From Allopontixanthobacter sediminis (GTDB taxonomy: Bacteria; Pseudomonadota; Alphaproteobacteria; Sphingomonadales; Sphingomonadaceae), in assembly GCF_009828115.1 (NCBI RefSeq), contig NZ_WTYL01000003.1:196501-260500 (forward strand): a DNA stretch of 64,000 bases. The letters run 5' to 3'. The translations under genes were made by a program, and so were the position numbers. Positions 1 through 9,826 of this stretch are shown in pieces (position 1 is the first letter of the stretch; each line of letters opens with the position of its first letter). The notes under the pieces are model-generated. The model saw only the letters and a list, made by a program, of their open reading frames with translations, did no database searches and was not told where the DNA came from.

Positions 1-1791
1 GCGGTGCTCGATGAAGTTAAGGGTGCGGAAGGCCAGATCATCCTGTTCATCGACGAAATGCACACGCTGATCGGTGCCGGCGCCTCGGAAGGGTCGATGG
101 ATGCTTCCAACCTGCTGAAGCCGGCTCTGTCACGCGGTGAACTCCATTGCATCGGCGCGACCACGCTGGATGAATATCAGAAATATGTCGAGAAGGACCC
201 CGCGCTGCAGCGACGGTTCCAGCCGGTCTATATCGAGGAACCCAGCGTCGAGGACACGATCTCCATCTTGCGCGGAATCAAGGACAAGTATGAGCTACAC
301 CATGGGGTTCGGATCACCGACAATGCGATTGTTGCGGCGGCGCAGCTGAGCAATAGGTATATCTCCAACCGCTTCCTGCCCGACAAGGCGATCGATCTGA
401 TGGACGAGGCGGCGAGCCGGATCCGGATGGAGGTGGAGTCGAAGCCGGAGGAGATCGAGGGTCTCGACCGCCGGATTATCCAGCTGAAGATCGAGGAATC
501 GGCCCTCACCAAGGAGAGCGACCAGGCTTCCAAGGATCGGCTGAGCGCCCTGCGCGAGGAACTGGCCAATCTGGAGCAGCAAAGTTCCGAACTGACTACC
601 CGCTGGCAGAACGAGCGCGACAAGATCCATGCCGAGAGCAGGCTGAAAGAACAGCTCGACGCGGCGAAGATCGAACTCGAACAGGCTCAGCGCGAAGGTG
701 ACCTCGCCAAGGCTGGCGAGCTGTCTTACGGGCGCATTCCTGAACTCGAGAAGGCGCTGGAGGCGGCGCAGGGTCATACCGAAAACGCGCTGCTACGCGA
801 AGAAGTGACCGAAGACGACATCGCCGGCGTTGTCAGCCGGTGGACCGGCGTGCCGGTCGACCGGATGATGCAGGGCGAGCGGGACAAGTTGCTGGCCATG
901 GAATCGACCATCGGCAAACGGGTCATCGGCCAGGAACAGGCGGTCAACGCTGTATCGAAGGCGGTGCGCCGCGCACGGGCCGGATTGCAGGACCCGGGCA
1001 GGCCCTTGGGCAGCTTCCTGTTCCTCGGCCCCACCGGTGTCGGCAAGACCGAACTGACCAAGGCGCTGGCCGAATTCCTGTTTGACGACGATTCGGCGAT
1101 GGTCCGGATCGACATGAGCGAATTCATGGAGAAGCATGCGGTCGCCAGGCTGATCGGTGCACCTCCCGGCTATGTCGGATATGAGGAGGGCGGGGTGCTG
1201 ACTGAGGCGGTGCGACGGCGGCCTTATCAGGTCGTGCTGTTCGACGAGGTAGAGAAGGCGCACAACGACGTCTTCAACGTGCTGCTGCAGGTGCTCGATG
1301 ACGGCCGGCTCACAGACGGGCAGGGCCGCGTTGTCGATTTCTCGAATACGCTGATTATCCTCACGTCCAACCTTGGCAGCCAGTATCTGTCGAACCTCGA
1401 GGAAGGCCAGAAGGTCGAGGATGTCGAGCCGCAGGTGATGGACGTGGTGCGCGGGCATTTCCGTCCGGAATTCCTGAACCGGTTGGACGAGATCATCCTG
1501 TTCCACCGCCTGGCGATGGAGCACATGGCCCCGATCGTGGATATCCAGGTCGGCCGGGTGCAGAAACTATTGAAGGACCGCAAGATTACTCTCGACCTGA
1601 CCGAAGCGGCAAGGCGCTGGCTCGGCCGGGTCGGCTATGATCCGGTCTACGGCGCGCGGCCTCTGAAGCGAGCGGTCCAGCGCTACCTGCAGGACCCGCT
1701 GGCCGACATGATTTTGCGCGGCGAAGTTCCCGACGGCAGCACGGTCGAGATCGACGAGGGCGACGGTGCGCTGGAGATGGCCGTCACTTAA
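1..1791 (+). CDS. clpB: ATP-dependent chaperone ClpB, 3' part
   Basis: This is the C-terminal two thirds of ClpB, the AAA+ disaggregase that works with DnaK in the cytoplasm. The frame is open from base 1, so the start and first Walker A motif lie outside the window. Seen here are the first-domain Walker B (LFIDE, about residue 15 of the fragment), the GATTLDEY motif, a long charged coiled-coil middle domain (about 150-260), the second Walker [10 protein letters not shown] (about 345), the second Walker B VVLFDE (about 412), the sensor LTSN (about 455) and a C-terminal GARPLKR. The coiled-coil middle domain separates ClpB from ClpA and ClpC. A strong terminator follows the stop codon. Confidence 0.97.
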   Translation, partial: AVLDEVKGAEGQIILFIDEMHTLIGAGASEGSMDASNLLKPALSRGELHCIGATTLDEYQKYVEKDPALQRRFQPVYIEEPSVEDTISILRGIKDKYELHHGVRITDNAIVAAAQLSNRYISNRFLPDKAIDLMDEAASRIRMEVESKPEEIEGLDRRIIQLKIEESALTKESDQASKDRLSALREELANLEQQSSELTTRWQNERDKIHAESRLKEQLDAAKIELEQAQREGDLAKAGELSYGRIPELEKALEAAQGHTENALLREEVTEDDIAGVVSRWTGVPVDRMMQGERDKLLAMESTIGKRVIGQEQAVNAVSKAVRRARAGLQDPGRPLGSFLFLGPTGVGKTELTKALAEFLFDDDSAMVRIDMSEFMEKHAVARLIGAPPGYVGYEEGGVLTEAVRRRPYQVVLFDEVEKAHNDVFNVLLQVLDDGRLTDGQGRVVDFSNTLIILTSNLGSQYLSNLEEGQKVEDVEPQVMDVVRGHFRPEFLNRLDEIILFHRLAMEHMAPIVDIQVGRVQKLLKDRKITLDLTEAARRWLGRVGYDPVYGARPLKRAVQRYLQDPLADMILRGEVPDGSTVEIDEGDGALEMAVT

Positions 1792-1866
1792 GGATACGGC
1801 GGGGGCGGTCGTTCCAGGACACCCGCCTCGGCCAATCCGGAAAACGAACAATTGCCTAACAAAAAA

Positions 1867-1888
1867 GGGCCCCGGTTTCCCGGGGCCC
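1867..1888. terminator. Bidirectional rho-independent terminator
   Basis: A perfect 9-bp GC stem (GGGCCCCGG / CCGGGGCCC) with a TTTC loop is flanked by A6 on the left and TTCTTTT on the right. It therefore has a U-run in both directions and serves the convergent clpB and TonB receptor genes. The minus-strand U-run is the better one. Confidence 0.9.
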
Positions 1889-1914
1889 TTTCTTTTGAGC
1901 AATGCTCGGTATGA

Positions 1915-4900
1915 TCAGAGCGCGAAGTTCACGTTAGCGAACCACGTACGGCCCCGGTAATCATAACCGGAATAGAGCGGTGCGTTACCGACCGTGTTGA
2001 AGCCGATTGCAGTGATTTCCGGCGGTGCGGTGTTGAACAGGTTACGAACACCAAAGGTGAATTCGAACTGGTCAACATCGACCTGGACCGAAGCAGAGTG
2101 CAGGAAGTAATCATCGGTTTCGAGCAGGTACTGGTCACGGAAAGCCTGAACCGTATCCGGGTCGGTTTCGCCGGTCAGTTCGTCGAAGGCGAAGAACTCG
2201 TAGGTCTTGTTCTTGTCACCATCCGTCCAATCGATCCCGTAACGGAACGTCACGTTGTCGATCGCATAGGTAACGTCGAAGCTACCCACCCAGTCAGGCT
2301 GCGTCACGATGCCATTGGCGTCGGTCAGGAACTCTTCCGGGAACAGACGGGTCGACTGCTCGGTGTACTTCGTGACGTTCGCATTCAGTACGAAACGTCC
2401 GTCGAACAGATCACGTGCGTAACGGGCGTTGAATTCATAACCCTTCACGATGTCTTCCGACAGGTTCACGAAGCTGCTGATCACCGTCAGACGCTGGTTG
2501 GCGTCACGGGTAACGAAGCGGCAGAAACCGGCATTCGGATCGAAGTTCACATCAGAGTAGCAACGGTTCAGGATGGTCCCGCCCGCGAGATCTGATACGC
2601 CGTTGTCAACCTTGATGTCGAAGTAATCGAGTGACAGCGAAACGGTACCGATCGAAGCTGGCAGCGGTGGGCTGACAACTGCGCCAACGGTCCAGTTCTT
2701 AGAGGTTTCCGCCGACAGGCCTGCTTCGGCACCGCCGACCCGGAAGACGCTGATTCCGCTGGTTTGCGTAAAGCCAACAGGCAGACCGATCGAGGCGCAG
2801 TTAGCCGCAATGATCTGCTGGTTGGGCGATTGCGCGCCAGGAGCAGGAAGATCGTCGCAAGGGTCGCTACCGGAACCAAGGAAGCCACTGGTGGCACCAA
2901 GGAACTGCTCAGCCAAGGCCGGAGCACGGTAGGAGGTGCCGTAGCTGCCGCGAAGGGCGAAACCACGAATTGGCTCCCACTCGCCGCCGATCTTGTACGT
3001 GGTATCGGAACCATACGATGCATAATCCGTGTACCGGGCCGACGCGTTGAGGTTCAGGCGGTAGAAGAACGGTACATCGGCCAGGATCGGCACGAAGACT
3101 TCGCCGAAGACTTCCTTGACGTTGTCGTTGCCGACCGTCGGCGTGCCGGCAGTGAGACCGAACAGGTTGCCGTTGATCGAGTTGGCATCCGGCTGGTCGT
3201 TGATGCTCTGCTTGCGGTATTCAGCACCAAGAGCAAGCTGAACATCGCCGCCGGGCATGGCGAAGATCGGACCATCGATGTTGAAGGCGAAGGTCGTTTC
3301 ACGGAACTGCGTCTCACCGATTGTGTTGACCAAGATGTAATCCTTGAAATCCTGCGGAAGGATCCCCCCGATTACGTCTGCACTAAGAGCCGGTGCTGCC
3401 ACGCAGTTGGGATTGATACCCTGAGATGCGCAGCTGAACGAACCGTCTGTGTTCTGCACGACGTCGAGCGAAGCTGCCAGACGGTCGGTGAGGAACGATT
3501 CGATTTCGTAGGTACCATCGTTCCACGACTTGCCGACATAGGCATCGTAACGCCAACCTTCGAGGAAGAAGTCGCCGCGAAGGCCTGCGCCTGCGCGGAC
3601 GTAGTCAACCTGTTGGGCGGAATCCGTGAGACCGAAGCCGATGAAGCCACGGGCCGCAACAGTCCGACCGTTCGAGGTGGGGTTGGCAGCAAGGAAGACA
3701 CCATTACGCAGGTTCGTCGGAAGCAACGGACTGCCGGTGACATAATCGAGCGACAGCTGACGGTACAGCGGCGAGGCCGAGTTCCGACGCGTGCCGAGTA
3801 GTTCGCCGTAAAGTTCGGCGTTGCCGAGCGTTCCGAGGTCGTAGCTTGCGGACAGATAGCCGGTGTAGATTTCGGCTTGGGTAATCAGCGGTTCTTCTTC
3901 CTGAGCCGGGTCAAGGGTATCGCGGCTGTAGAAATCGACACCGAGATAGCCTGGGAACGGACCAGTGGTCTGGCCGGGCGCTGGAACGAAACGGTTGAAA
4001 CGTCCTACGGCGCCGGTCGTACGGCTCACGGCATCGCGAGTTGGGGCGCCAAGGGTGTTGATTGTCACGCCGCCATTGTCCAGCGTGAAGCAGCCTGTGC
4101 CGTCGAAACCGACGCCATCAGCGGAGCCGAATTCGGAACCTTCCCCATCAAGGAAGCCGCCAATCGGGCAATCGAAGAATGGCACGTCGTTGCGGGCCAG
4201 CTTGTTGCGCTTGCGGTATTCAACCGAGCCCACGATGCTGAGACGGTCCGTCTGGAAACCGAACGATGCCGCAACGCGGGTATCGATACCGGCACCCACT
4301 TCGGGAACGTTGGTCTGAGCTTCGATCTGGAAACCACGAAGCTGCTGGTCGGTGATGATGTTGACAACACCGGCGACTGCGTCCGAACCGTAAACGGACG
4401 AAGCGCCCGCTTTCAGGACTTCGATGCGGTCGACGATTGCGGTCGGCAGGACGTTAAGGTCGGCTGCGAGAACCGAACCACGCGTACCGCCCGGAGCAAG
4501 CCGGCGACCATTCAGAAGAATGAGCGTACGTGAAGGGCCGAGGCCGCGAAGGCCGAGAGTATTGGCACCGGTGCCGCCGTCGGTTACAAAACCGCCGAAG
4601 AAGTTGTTGATCTGGCCGGAACCCTGGGTCACCGCATTGCTCTGCAACGCGTCAGTCGCGCTGTTGAAGCCTGCCTGGGTGATTTCTTCCGAGGTGATCA
4701 CGGTGATTGGTTCGGCGGTCGTGAATTCGTCACGACGGATACGCGTGCCGGTAACGACAATAGCGCCGGCGACCGGAGCTTCTTCGGTTACCGTTACTGG
4801 TGCTTCGTCATCGGCATCCTGCGCATAGGCGGGCGACGCGAAGGTAGCCAGTGTTACCGCTGCAAGGCCTGCGCCTGCGAACAGGCGTCCCTTGCCAACG

Positions 4901-4926
4901 TTCAAGTTGGTGAGAGTATTTTTCAT
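1915..4926 (-). CDS. TonB-dependent outer-membrane receptor
   Basis: A 1003-residue TonB-dependent receptor that would import a substrate across the outer membrane using TonB energy. The start is set at the ATG of MKNTLTNLN because a signal peptide ending SPAYAQ follows directly and a GGGGGA lies upstream. An upstream in-frame ATG would only add 14 residues ahead of the signal. The plug domain begins near residue 58 with VVTGTRIRR and PITVITSEEI, and contains typical LRGLGPSRTLILLNGRR and SSVYGSDAVAGVVNIIT segments. The C-terminal barrel ends in an aromatic-rich strand (WFANVNFAL). Family and length match the large receptors common in sphingomonads. The substrate cannot be read from the sequence. 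It is related to the receptor at 9827-12997. Confidence 0.93.
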   Translation of the reverse strand: MKNTLTNLNVGKGRLFAGAGLAAVTLATFASPAYAQDADDEAPVTVTEEAPVAGAIVVTGTRIRRDEFTTAEPITVITSEEITQAGFNSATDALQSNAVTQGSGQINNFFGGFVTDGGTGANTLGLRGLGPSRTLILLNGRRLAPGGTRGSVLAADLNVLPTAIVDRIEVLKAGASSVYGSDAVAGVVNIITDQQLRGFQIEAQTNVPEVGAGIDTRVAASFGFQTDRLSIVGSVEYRKRNKLARNDVPFFDCPIGGFLDGEGSEFGSADGVGFDGTGCFTLDNGGVTINTLGAPTRDAVSRTTGAVGRFNRFVPAPGQTTGPFPGYLGVDFYSRDTLDPAQEEEPLITQAEIYTGYLSASYDLGTLGNAELYGELLGTRRNSASPLYRQLSLDYVTGSPLLPTNLRNGVFLAANPTSNGRTVAARGFIGFGLTDSAQQVDYVRAGAGLRGDFFLEGWRYDAYVGKSWNDGTYEIESFLTDRLAASLDVVQNTDGSFSCASQGINPNCVAAPALSADVIGGILPQDFKDYILVNTIGETQFRETTFAFNIDGPIFAMPGGDVQLALGAEYRKQSINDQPDANSINGNLFGLTAGTPTVGNDNVKEVFGEVFVPILADVPFFYRLNLNASARYTDYASYGSDTTYKIGGEWEPIRGFALRGSYGTSYRAPALAEQFLGATSGFLGSGSDPCDDLPAPGAQSPNQQIIAANCASIGLPVGFTQTSGISVFRVGGAEAGLSAETSKNWTVGAVVSPPLPASIGTVSLSLDYFDIKVDNGVSDLAGGTILNRCYSDVNFDPNAGFCRFVTRDANQRLTVISSFVNLSEDIVKGYEFNARYARDLFDGRFVLNANVTKYTEQSTRLFPEEFLTDANGIVTQPDWVGSFDVTYAIDNVTFRYGIDWTDGDKNKTYEFFAFDELTGETDPDTVQAFRDQYLLETDDYFLHSASVQVDVDQFEFTFGVRNLFNTAPPEITAIGFNTVGNAPLYSGYDYRGRTWFANVNFAL

Positions 4927-5230
4927 AGTAGATCCAGTCCCCCTGAGGATGGCCGGAAAACCCGGCATCTAGGATAAAAGTCGAACAAACAGGTTCAGCG
5001 ACACGGGGCCGTGCTGAATCCGCTCTGCCGAGGGATGGGGCACAGGGGGACTAGTCGCAAATGAAATCAAACCGCAACATTGACTTTAAGGTGTCGCTGT
5101 TGCGCTGCAGCAACAGTCACAACGGAGCACCACTTTGTCGATAATTTTCGCAATCTAAGGAGTTCGCGAACGCTGTCCGGCGATGTGCCGAACTTGGGAC
5201 CACCCGTCTGCAACGCGCCGTCTGGCCTGA
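4927..5230. promoter_or_regulatory. Upstream region of the TonB receptor
   Basis: No gene is seen in these 304 bases. The stretch holds two dyads. One is TTCAGC...GCTGAA around 4993-5017, with an ACGG/CCGT inner stem, inside the likely leader of the receptor mRNA. The other is CTGTTGC / GCAACAG at 5097-5116, which contains TGCGCTGCAGCA. A closely similar 12-mer lies upstream of the second receptor. I infer a regulator site, but no regulator is identified. Confidence 0.4.
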
Positions 5231-5797
5231 TCAGCGAATGCGCCGGCCCTTCACGCCTAGCTGGTCGTTGACCCTGATGAAGTAACTGCCAAGAGCCGCC
5301 TTCCGGAATTCCACCGGCTGTCCCGGCTCAGGATCGAGCAAGCGCCTGGGTGCTTCATCGATCTGCCACAAGGCACCTTCAGCAGTCTGGATGACCCATC
5401 CTTGGCGGGTCCTGGTGGCTGATGTGATAGTGCTTTGGAGGACTTCCAGTTCCTCTGTGTCGCTTTCGTCGCGCTTTTTAAAGATGCCGAGGTCGGGAAC
5501 CGAGAGCCCGAAAAACTTGCGGCGTGTTTCCCGCACGTCGGCGCGGTCCACGACCTGAAGATCGCCTTCTTCGTTCGCCTTGAGCATGCGCGAGACTGCG
5601 CTGTCGAAGCAGGCGAGCCGCGCCGAATCGGCCGCCTCTGCCTGGCAGGATTTAAGCAAATCGAGATATTCGACATTCTCCCCGCCCTGGGTCGCGGCGG
5701 CATCTTGCGCGGCTGCAGGCGGGGACACAGCAGCCAGGGTCGTGAGCGCGAAACCAAGGGTGAGGGCATTCACGGGCCGAATTCGCATCAATTTCAT
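5231..5797 (-). CDS. Exported hypothetical protein with a C-x(n)-ARLACFD motif
   Basis: A 188-residue protein with an N-terminal signal peptide (hydrophobic core about residues 10-25, ending PAAAQ), so probably periplasmic. After the signal comes a short segment with two cysteines, SCQAEAADSARLACFD. This type of short segment recurs in many proteobacterial exported proteins of unknown role. A central charged linker with KKRDESDTEE follows. The rest, with TRTRQGWVIQTAEGALWQI, looks like a small beta-rich domain. The start is supported by AGGA seven bases upstream of the ATG. I do not recognise a specific function. It lies on the same strand as the receptor, 300 bases ahead of it. Confidence 0.75.
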   Translation of the reverse strand: MKLMRIRPVNALTLGFALTTLAAVSPPAAAQDAAATQGGENVEYLDLLKSCQAEAADSARLACFDSAVSRMLKANEEGDLQVVDRADVRETRRKFFGLSVPDLGIFKKRDESDTEELEVLQSTITSATRTRQGWVIQTAEGALWQIDEAPRRLLDPEPGQPVEFRKAALGSYFIRVNDQLGVKGRRIR

Positions 5798-6023
5798 GGA
5801 ACTATCCTGTCCTGGTTTGCCGGGGAAGATGGCGCGGAACCTTCACGGTTCTCGATTTGCCGGATTTCAGGCAGTTGCCCCAATTCTGAGGTTTCTTCAA
5901 TCCTTGGCCGTTGTTCAATCTGCGTTGATAATGCGCGAGGGACCCAGGATCCCTTGTTTATCTTTGACTGATATCTGACCCGGTGGCAAAAGTCGGCATT
6001 CAGTCATCGCGTGGGGATATTGT

Positions 6024-6299
6024 ATGAGTTTTTCAGGTCTTGCCTCAGTTCTGATCATTGCGGCCGCTTCCGCCAATCCGGCGGCGGCCACTCCGCAACC
6101 ACCAAGCCAGCCAGCCACTGCCGAAGCTGCGCCTGCCGAAGCGAAGCCCGAAAAGATGATCTGCCACCAAGACAAGGTCATCGGTTCCCGGGTCAGCGCT
6201 AAAAAGGTCTGCAAGACCGCATCGCAGTGGGCGGCGGAAAAGCAGGATGCGCGTGAAGCAACCGAAAAGGTGCAGTCCGCCCGGTGGAAATCGGAATAG
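6024..6299 (+). CDS. Small exported hypothetical protein
   Basis: A 91-residue protein preceded by GGGGA at good spacing. The first 20 or so residues are hydrophobic (a possible signal peptide), followed by a Pro/Ala/Glu-rich linker to about residue 45. The conserved-looking end carries two cysteines (MICHQDKVIGSRVSAKKVC) and then an amphipathic charged helix (TASQWAAEKQDAREATEKVQ). The C-x(n)-GSR-x(n)-K-x-C pattern recalls a small periplasmic family I have seen in sphingomonads. No function is assigned. It is transcribed away from the gene at 5231-5797. Confidence 0.7.
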   Translation: MSFSGLASVLIIAAASANPAAATPQPPSQPATAEAAPAEAKPEKMICHQDKVIGSRVSAKKVCKTASQWAAEKQDAREATEKVQSARWKSE

Positions 6300-6329
6300 G
6301 TCTACGGCAACTATCGCAAAGCCGACGGT

Positions 6330-8213
6330 TTATTCGGTTTCATAGCCCATTTTTTCGGCCCATGGCCGCAGGATTGGCATTACCGGTGACAAGTGATCGG
6401 CATAGCGGCGCCAACGGTAACGTGCGCGCGAGTAAAGTTCTTCGCCGATCTGCGAATAGCTGGCCGTACGGACCCGGCCGCGCGTCCGGGCCGTTGCGGT
6501 ATGATCGAGCAATTGGTCGTCCCAGTCGAGATCCAGCCATTCGAGCAACGGCGAAAGTTCCGTTTGCGGGCCGACCACCAGTCGTTCGTAACGCACCCGG
6601 TGAACGTCAACCGGGAAGAGTTGCAGGCTGCATTCCCATGCCGAAAAGACCGTATCATAGGTCAGTGCAGCTTCTTGCAATGAGGTGAAACTGCGCATGG
6701 CGAAATTCATCTGGAAATTCGCCATGAAACAGCTGAACACGACATCGTAGGGATGGCGTTCCGCCATGATGATCTTCGCGTTGGGGAACAGCCGGTGGAT
6801 GAAGGGAATACGGTCCATGTTCAGGGGGTGCTTGTCCACCAGCCAGCGGGTGTCGTCCCAACCGTACTCCCGCGCGAATTCGAAATAAGCTGCGCGAAGT
6901 TCGCCGATCCGCCCGGGCGTGAGAGCGGCTATATCGTCTTCCCCGACCAGACGGCGAGTACGCGCTGTCATCGGACGTTCTTCAAGTACCGACAGCCCCG
7001 GCTGACCCATCAGCATCGTATCGAGCAGGGTTGTGCCGGAGCGGGGAAAACCGACCAGGAACACAGGATCGCGGGGTTCCTGCGGTACGTCGACATCGTT
7101 CCAGCCTTGCGCCCACGAATCCGTCCAGCCCGACATCGTTTCCTGCAGTTGTTCGCGGTAGGTCAAGCCCGCGGCAGGCGGCGTTGCCGCCAAGGCTTCT
7201 TCGTTCATGCGGGTGAACGCGGAAAACGCTGCATCTGCATCGCCAAGGCGGTCGGCAATCCCGCCGACAAGATGGAAGCGTCGCATCGGATGGATTGATT
7301 CGGGGATCTTTTCCGCGAACGCTGCCGCGTCTTCGAAGCGGTCCTGGCGGCGTGCGAGCCAGGCGGAAAGGAAGGCGGTCTCGGCGCCCATTTTCCGATC
7401 TTCCACCCGCTCGACCAGGTTTGCCAGATCGTCGACCCGGTTAAGGCTTTCGTAGATCACTCCAAGTTCGATGTAGCCGTCGCTGTTGTCACCCGGCAGC
7501 GCGATTGCTTCCTCCAACCGGGCGATCGCCGCTTCGGGCTCGTCAAGGCGGGCGTGGGTAATGCCCAATTCGATAAGGACACGCTGGTTGTCCGGCGCGA
7601 TCCGGTGTGCATCGAGCAGCGCTGTGAGACGGGGCCGGTATCGCTCGGCTGTGTTCAGGACGTCAGCCAGGTTCAAATAGATCGAAACCTCCGACGGAGC
7701 TATCGAGATCGCGCGCTCGAACGCCTCGATTGCTCCGTCATGGTCGCCGGTCCTCGCGAGGATATTTCCAAGGTTGTTCCAACTGGCCAGATCGTCCGGG
7801 TCCGCAGCAATCGCCCTGCGGTAGGCCGCTGCCGCCGCTTCGAGGTCATTTGCTTGCTGGCGGATGTAGCCGTCAATTCGCGCCAGGTCAGGGTGGGCCG
7901 CACCATCGGCTATCCGCAGGGCGTCTTCGGCCCGGCCCGTTTCCAGCAGCGCTCGTGCAAGATTGACGCGGCTGGGGTGGTCGGCCGGATTGATCGCAAT
8001 CAAGGCCTCCAGATGCGGGATTGCCCGGGCCGGTAAACCTAGGCGAAGCGCTGCAAGGCTTGCCACCGCGTGATAGGGCGCACGGTCCGCTGCCGAAGCT
8101 GCACCGGCCTCAGCGATTTCGAGCGCACCGGAGTTATCGGCCATGCTTAGCCGTTCCATCGCGGCGATCAATTGCCGGGGCGGCTGGTTCAATGTGCTCG
8201 TGGAATCCGTCAT
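6330..8213 (-). CDS. TPR-repeat sulfotransferase family protein
   Basis: A 627-residue two-part protein. Residues about 10-330 are tetratricopeptide repeats (for example ASWNNLGNILARTGDHDGAI). From about residue 381 a sulfotransferase domain begins with the PAPS 5'-phosphosulfate loop VGFPRSGTTLLDTML, followed by LVDKHPLNMDRIPFI and NAKIIMAERHPYDVVFS, which would contribute to binding the 3'-phosphate. The arrangement matches bacterial TPR proteins with a tyrosylprotein-sulfotransferase-like domain, which would move sulfate from PAPS to a protein or small molecule. No signal peptide is seen. The start overlaps the stop of the preceding oxygenase gene by four bases, so the two are translationally coupled and probably act together. 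The substrate is unknown. Confidence 0.88.
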   Translation of the reverse strand: MTDSTSTLNQPPRQLIAAMERLSMADNSGALEIAEAGAASAADRAPYHAVASLAALRLGLPARAIPHLEALIAINPADHPSRVNLARALLETGRAEDALRIADGAAHPDLARIDGYIRQQANDLEAAAAAYRRAIAADPDDLASWNNLGNILARTGDHDGAIEAFERAISIAPSEVSIYLNLADVLNTAERYRPRLTALLDAHRIAPDNQRVLIELGITHARLDEPEAAIARLEEAIALPGDNSDGYIELGVIYESLNRVDDLANLVERVEDRKMGAETAFLSAWLARRQDRFEDAAAFAEKIPESIHPMRRFHLVGGIADRLGDADAAFSAFTRMNEEALAATPPAAGLTYREQLQETMSGWTDSWAQGWNDVDVPQEPRDPVFLVGFPRSGTTLLDTMLMGQPGLSVLEERPMTARTRRLVGEDDIAALTPGRIGELRAAYFEFAREYGWDDTRWLVDKHPLNMDRIPFIHRLFPNAKIIMAERHPYDVVFSCFMANFQMNFAMRSFTSLQEAALTYDTVFSAWECSLQLFPVDVHRVRYERLVVGPQTELSPLLEWLDLDWDDQLLDHTATARTRGRVRTASYSQIGEELYSRARYRWRRYADHLSPVMPILRPWAEKMGYETE

Positions 8214-9739
8214 TCAGGTAAACTCTGTTTGGGCCGGGCGATATCGAACGCGATGGTCAGGCGTTCTCCCGATGAAAAGGGACGCGTACCATGCCACATG
8301 GTCGACGGAAATAGGACAAGCTTGCCCGGCGCGGGTTCGATCAATTCGATAGGTTTCAGATCCGGCACCAGTTCGCGGCACTCTCCCAACGATAGCCAGC
8401 CCGCCGTGTCTTTCCCCGATGCGGAGCGGCCCACACTTTCCGGCAGCGCGATATATAATGCGGAACTGATCCACCCGTGGCTATGGACGTGGTCACTATG
8501 GTAGCCCGCTCCGAACAGGCGAACCGACCATGATCCCGCGACACGTTGTGGTTTCCGTTCGGTGATCAAAGTGGGGTGGCCGTTACGGGCAGGCGGAAAC
8601 TGCGCGACATGTGTCCTGACCGTGTCCAGTATCGTCTGCCTCAGCGGGCGGATCAATTCGTCATCGCGAAGCAGCAGGTTTCCGTCCGTCTGGGTGCCGC
8701 CGCGTACCGATTGGTCAAGCGGAGCTGCGGACGCGAAATGGAGCGACCGCAAATGTTCGGCGAGCGCGGCCCAATCGGCGACGGAAGCAGAAAGGTCGTA
8801 TGTCCGGACCAACTCCTTGTCACCTTCCAGCCAGGCGTGGCGTTGATCGCTGGTAAGTCGCCACACCAGGGATATGTAAGGCCAGAGCTGATTTTGATGG
8901 TCAGCCGGCATCCACTGTTCGAGGAGCCCTGCGGCGTCGTCGATCCTGCCGGCCCGGATCATATGACGTGCACGAAACGAAACGGCGTTGATGTCGGGCG
9001 GGGGCGGGACGGACGCAAACAGGCCTTCCGCGCGAAGGTGATCGCCGCTTTCGGAAGCCACATGCGCGGCGATATCCTGCGACCAGGCCTCGTCGCCGAT
9101 CTGTGCAGCGGCGGATCGTATCGCTGCTTCGGCCCCGGATAAGTTGCGCGCTTCGAGCAGGGTGTAAACTCGCAATTCGTGCAGCGGCCGATGCATTGGA
9201 AAGCGTTGGAGCGCCTGCTCGATCGATCTTAGCGAATCCCGCCCGCATTGGCCGGCAAGCCGCGCTAGCGAGCGATGACCGTCGATCCATTGCGGGTTAT
9301 CTACCAGCACGCCCGCCATGTATTCTGCCGCGGCCCCAGCCTGCCCCTCCTGCGTCAATGCCGCTGTCCGGCCCAGTATCGCCGAAGCGTCGTTGGGGGC
9401 AAGCTGGATAGCCTTGTCGAACAGGGATACACTCGAATGCCCTGCCTCCAACGCGGCGCGAGCATGCGAATGGGCGATTAGCGGGTCGTGAGGGGCCAGG
9501 CGGGCGGCTGCTGCAAAAGCGCCGAGCGCAAGACGGCTATCGCCGGAAGCGCGGGCTGCAAGTCCGACCAGCTGCTGCATGCGGGGATCATCCGGGAATT
9601 TTCGTGCGGCAGCGATGGCAGAGGGCAGCAGGATCTCCGCAAAATCTTCGCGTAGCAGGCGGATGCCAAGTTCGAATGCCTTGGCAGGATCGCCAATCGG
9701 AAAATCACGGACTAAGGCGCGCGCCTGATCGTGGTTCAT
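8210..9739 (-). CDS. TPR protein with putative 2OG-Fe(II) oxygenase domain
   Basis: About 509 residues. An upstream in-frame TTG exists, but the ATG of MNHDQARAL is preferred, with GAGG ahead of it. Residues about 10-300 are degenerate tetratricopeptide repeats. The C-terminal part carries SVRGGTQTDGNLL and then a double-stranded beta-helix pattern: GYHSDHVHSHGWISSALYI for the first iron ligands, and KLVLFPSTMWHGTRPF and ERLTIAFD for the distal histidine and the 2-oxoglutarate-binding arginine. This matches the putative 2OG-Fe(II) oxygenase family seen next to TPR proteins. The likely reaction is hydroxylation of an unknown protein or metabolite. It sits between a TonB receptor gene and a TPR sulfotransferase gene, overlapping the latter by four bases. 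Confidence 0.87.
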   Translation of the reverse strand: MNHDQARALVRDFPIGDPAKAFELGIRLLREDFAEILLPSAIAAARKFPDDPRMQQLVGLAARASGDSRLALGAFAAAARLAPHDPLIAHSHARAALEAGHSSVSLFDKAIQLAPNDASAILGRTAALTQEGQAGAAAEYMAGVLVDNPQWIDGHRSLARLAGQCGRDSLRSIEQALQRFPMHRPLHELRVYTLLEARNLSGAEAAIRSAAAQIGDEAWSQDIAAHVASESGDHLRAEGLFASVPPPPDINAVSFRARHMIRAGRIDDAAGLLEQWMPADHQNQLWPYISLVWRLTSDQRHAWLEGDKELVRTYDLSASVADWAALAEHLRSLHFASAAPLDQSVRGGTQTDGNLLLRDDELIRPLRQTILDTVRTHVAQFPPARNGHPTLITERKPQRVAGSWSVRLFGAGYHSDHVHSHGWISSALYIALPESVGRSASGKDTAGWLSLGECRELVPDLKPIELIEPAPGKLVLFPSTMWHGTRPFSSGERLTIAFDIARPKQSLPE

Positions 9740-9780
9740 CGCAACCAATCCTCGACAGGGGTGTCCTGCACAAACAGAAA

Positions 9781-9802
9781 CGGCGGGCCAAATGGCCCGC
9801 CG
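9781..9802 (-). terminator. Hairpin between receptor and oxygenase genes, possible partial terminator
   Basis: A perfect 9-bp stem (CGGCGGGCC / GGCCCGCCG) with a 4-base loop lies in the 87-base gap between the receptor stop and the oxygenase start. Read on the minus strand it is followed by TTTCTGTTTG. This could attenuate transcription, so that the two TPR genes are made in lower amounts than the receptor. Confidence 0.7.
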
Positions 9803-9826
9803 TCTCCTTTTTCATTCGGGTAACGC

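Noticed and set aside
2764-3801. Long open frame (345 codons) antisense to the first TonB receptor
   Set aside because: No family pattern, and the receptor on the other strand is clear. Codon bias of a GC-rich gene keeps the opposite frame open.
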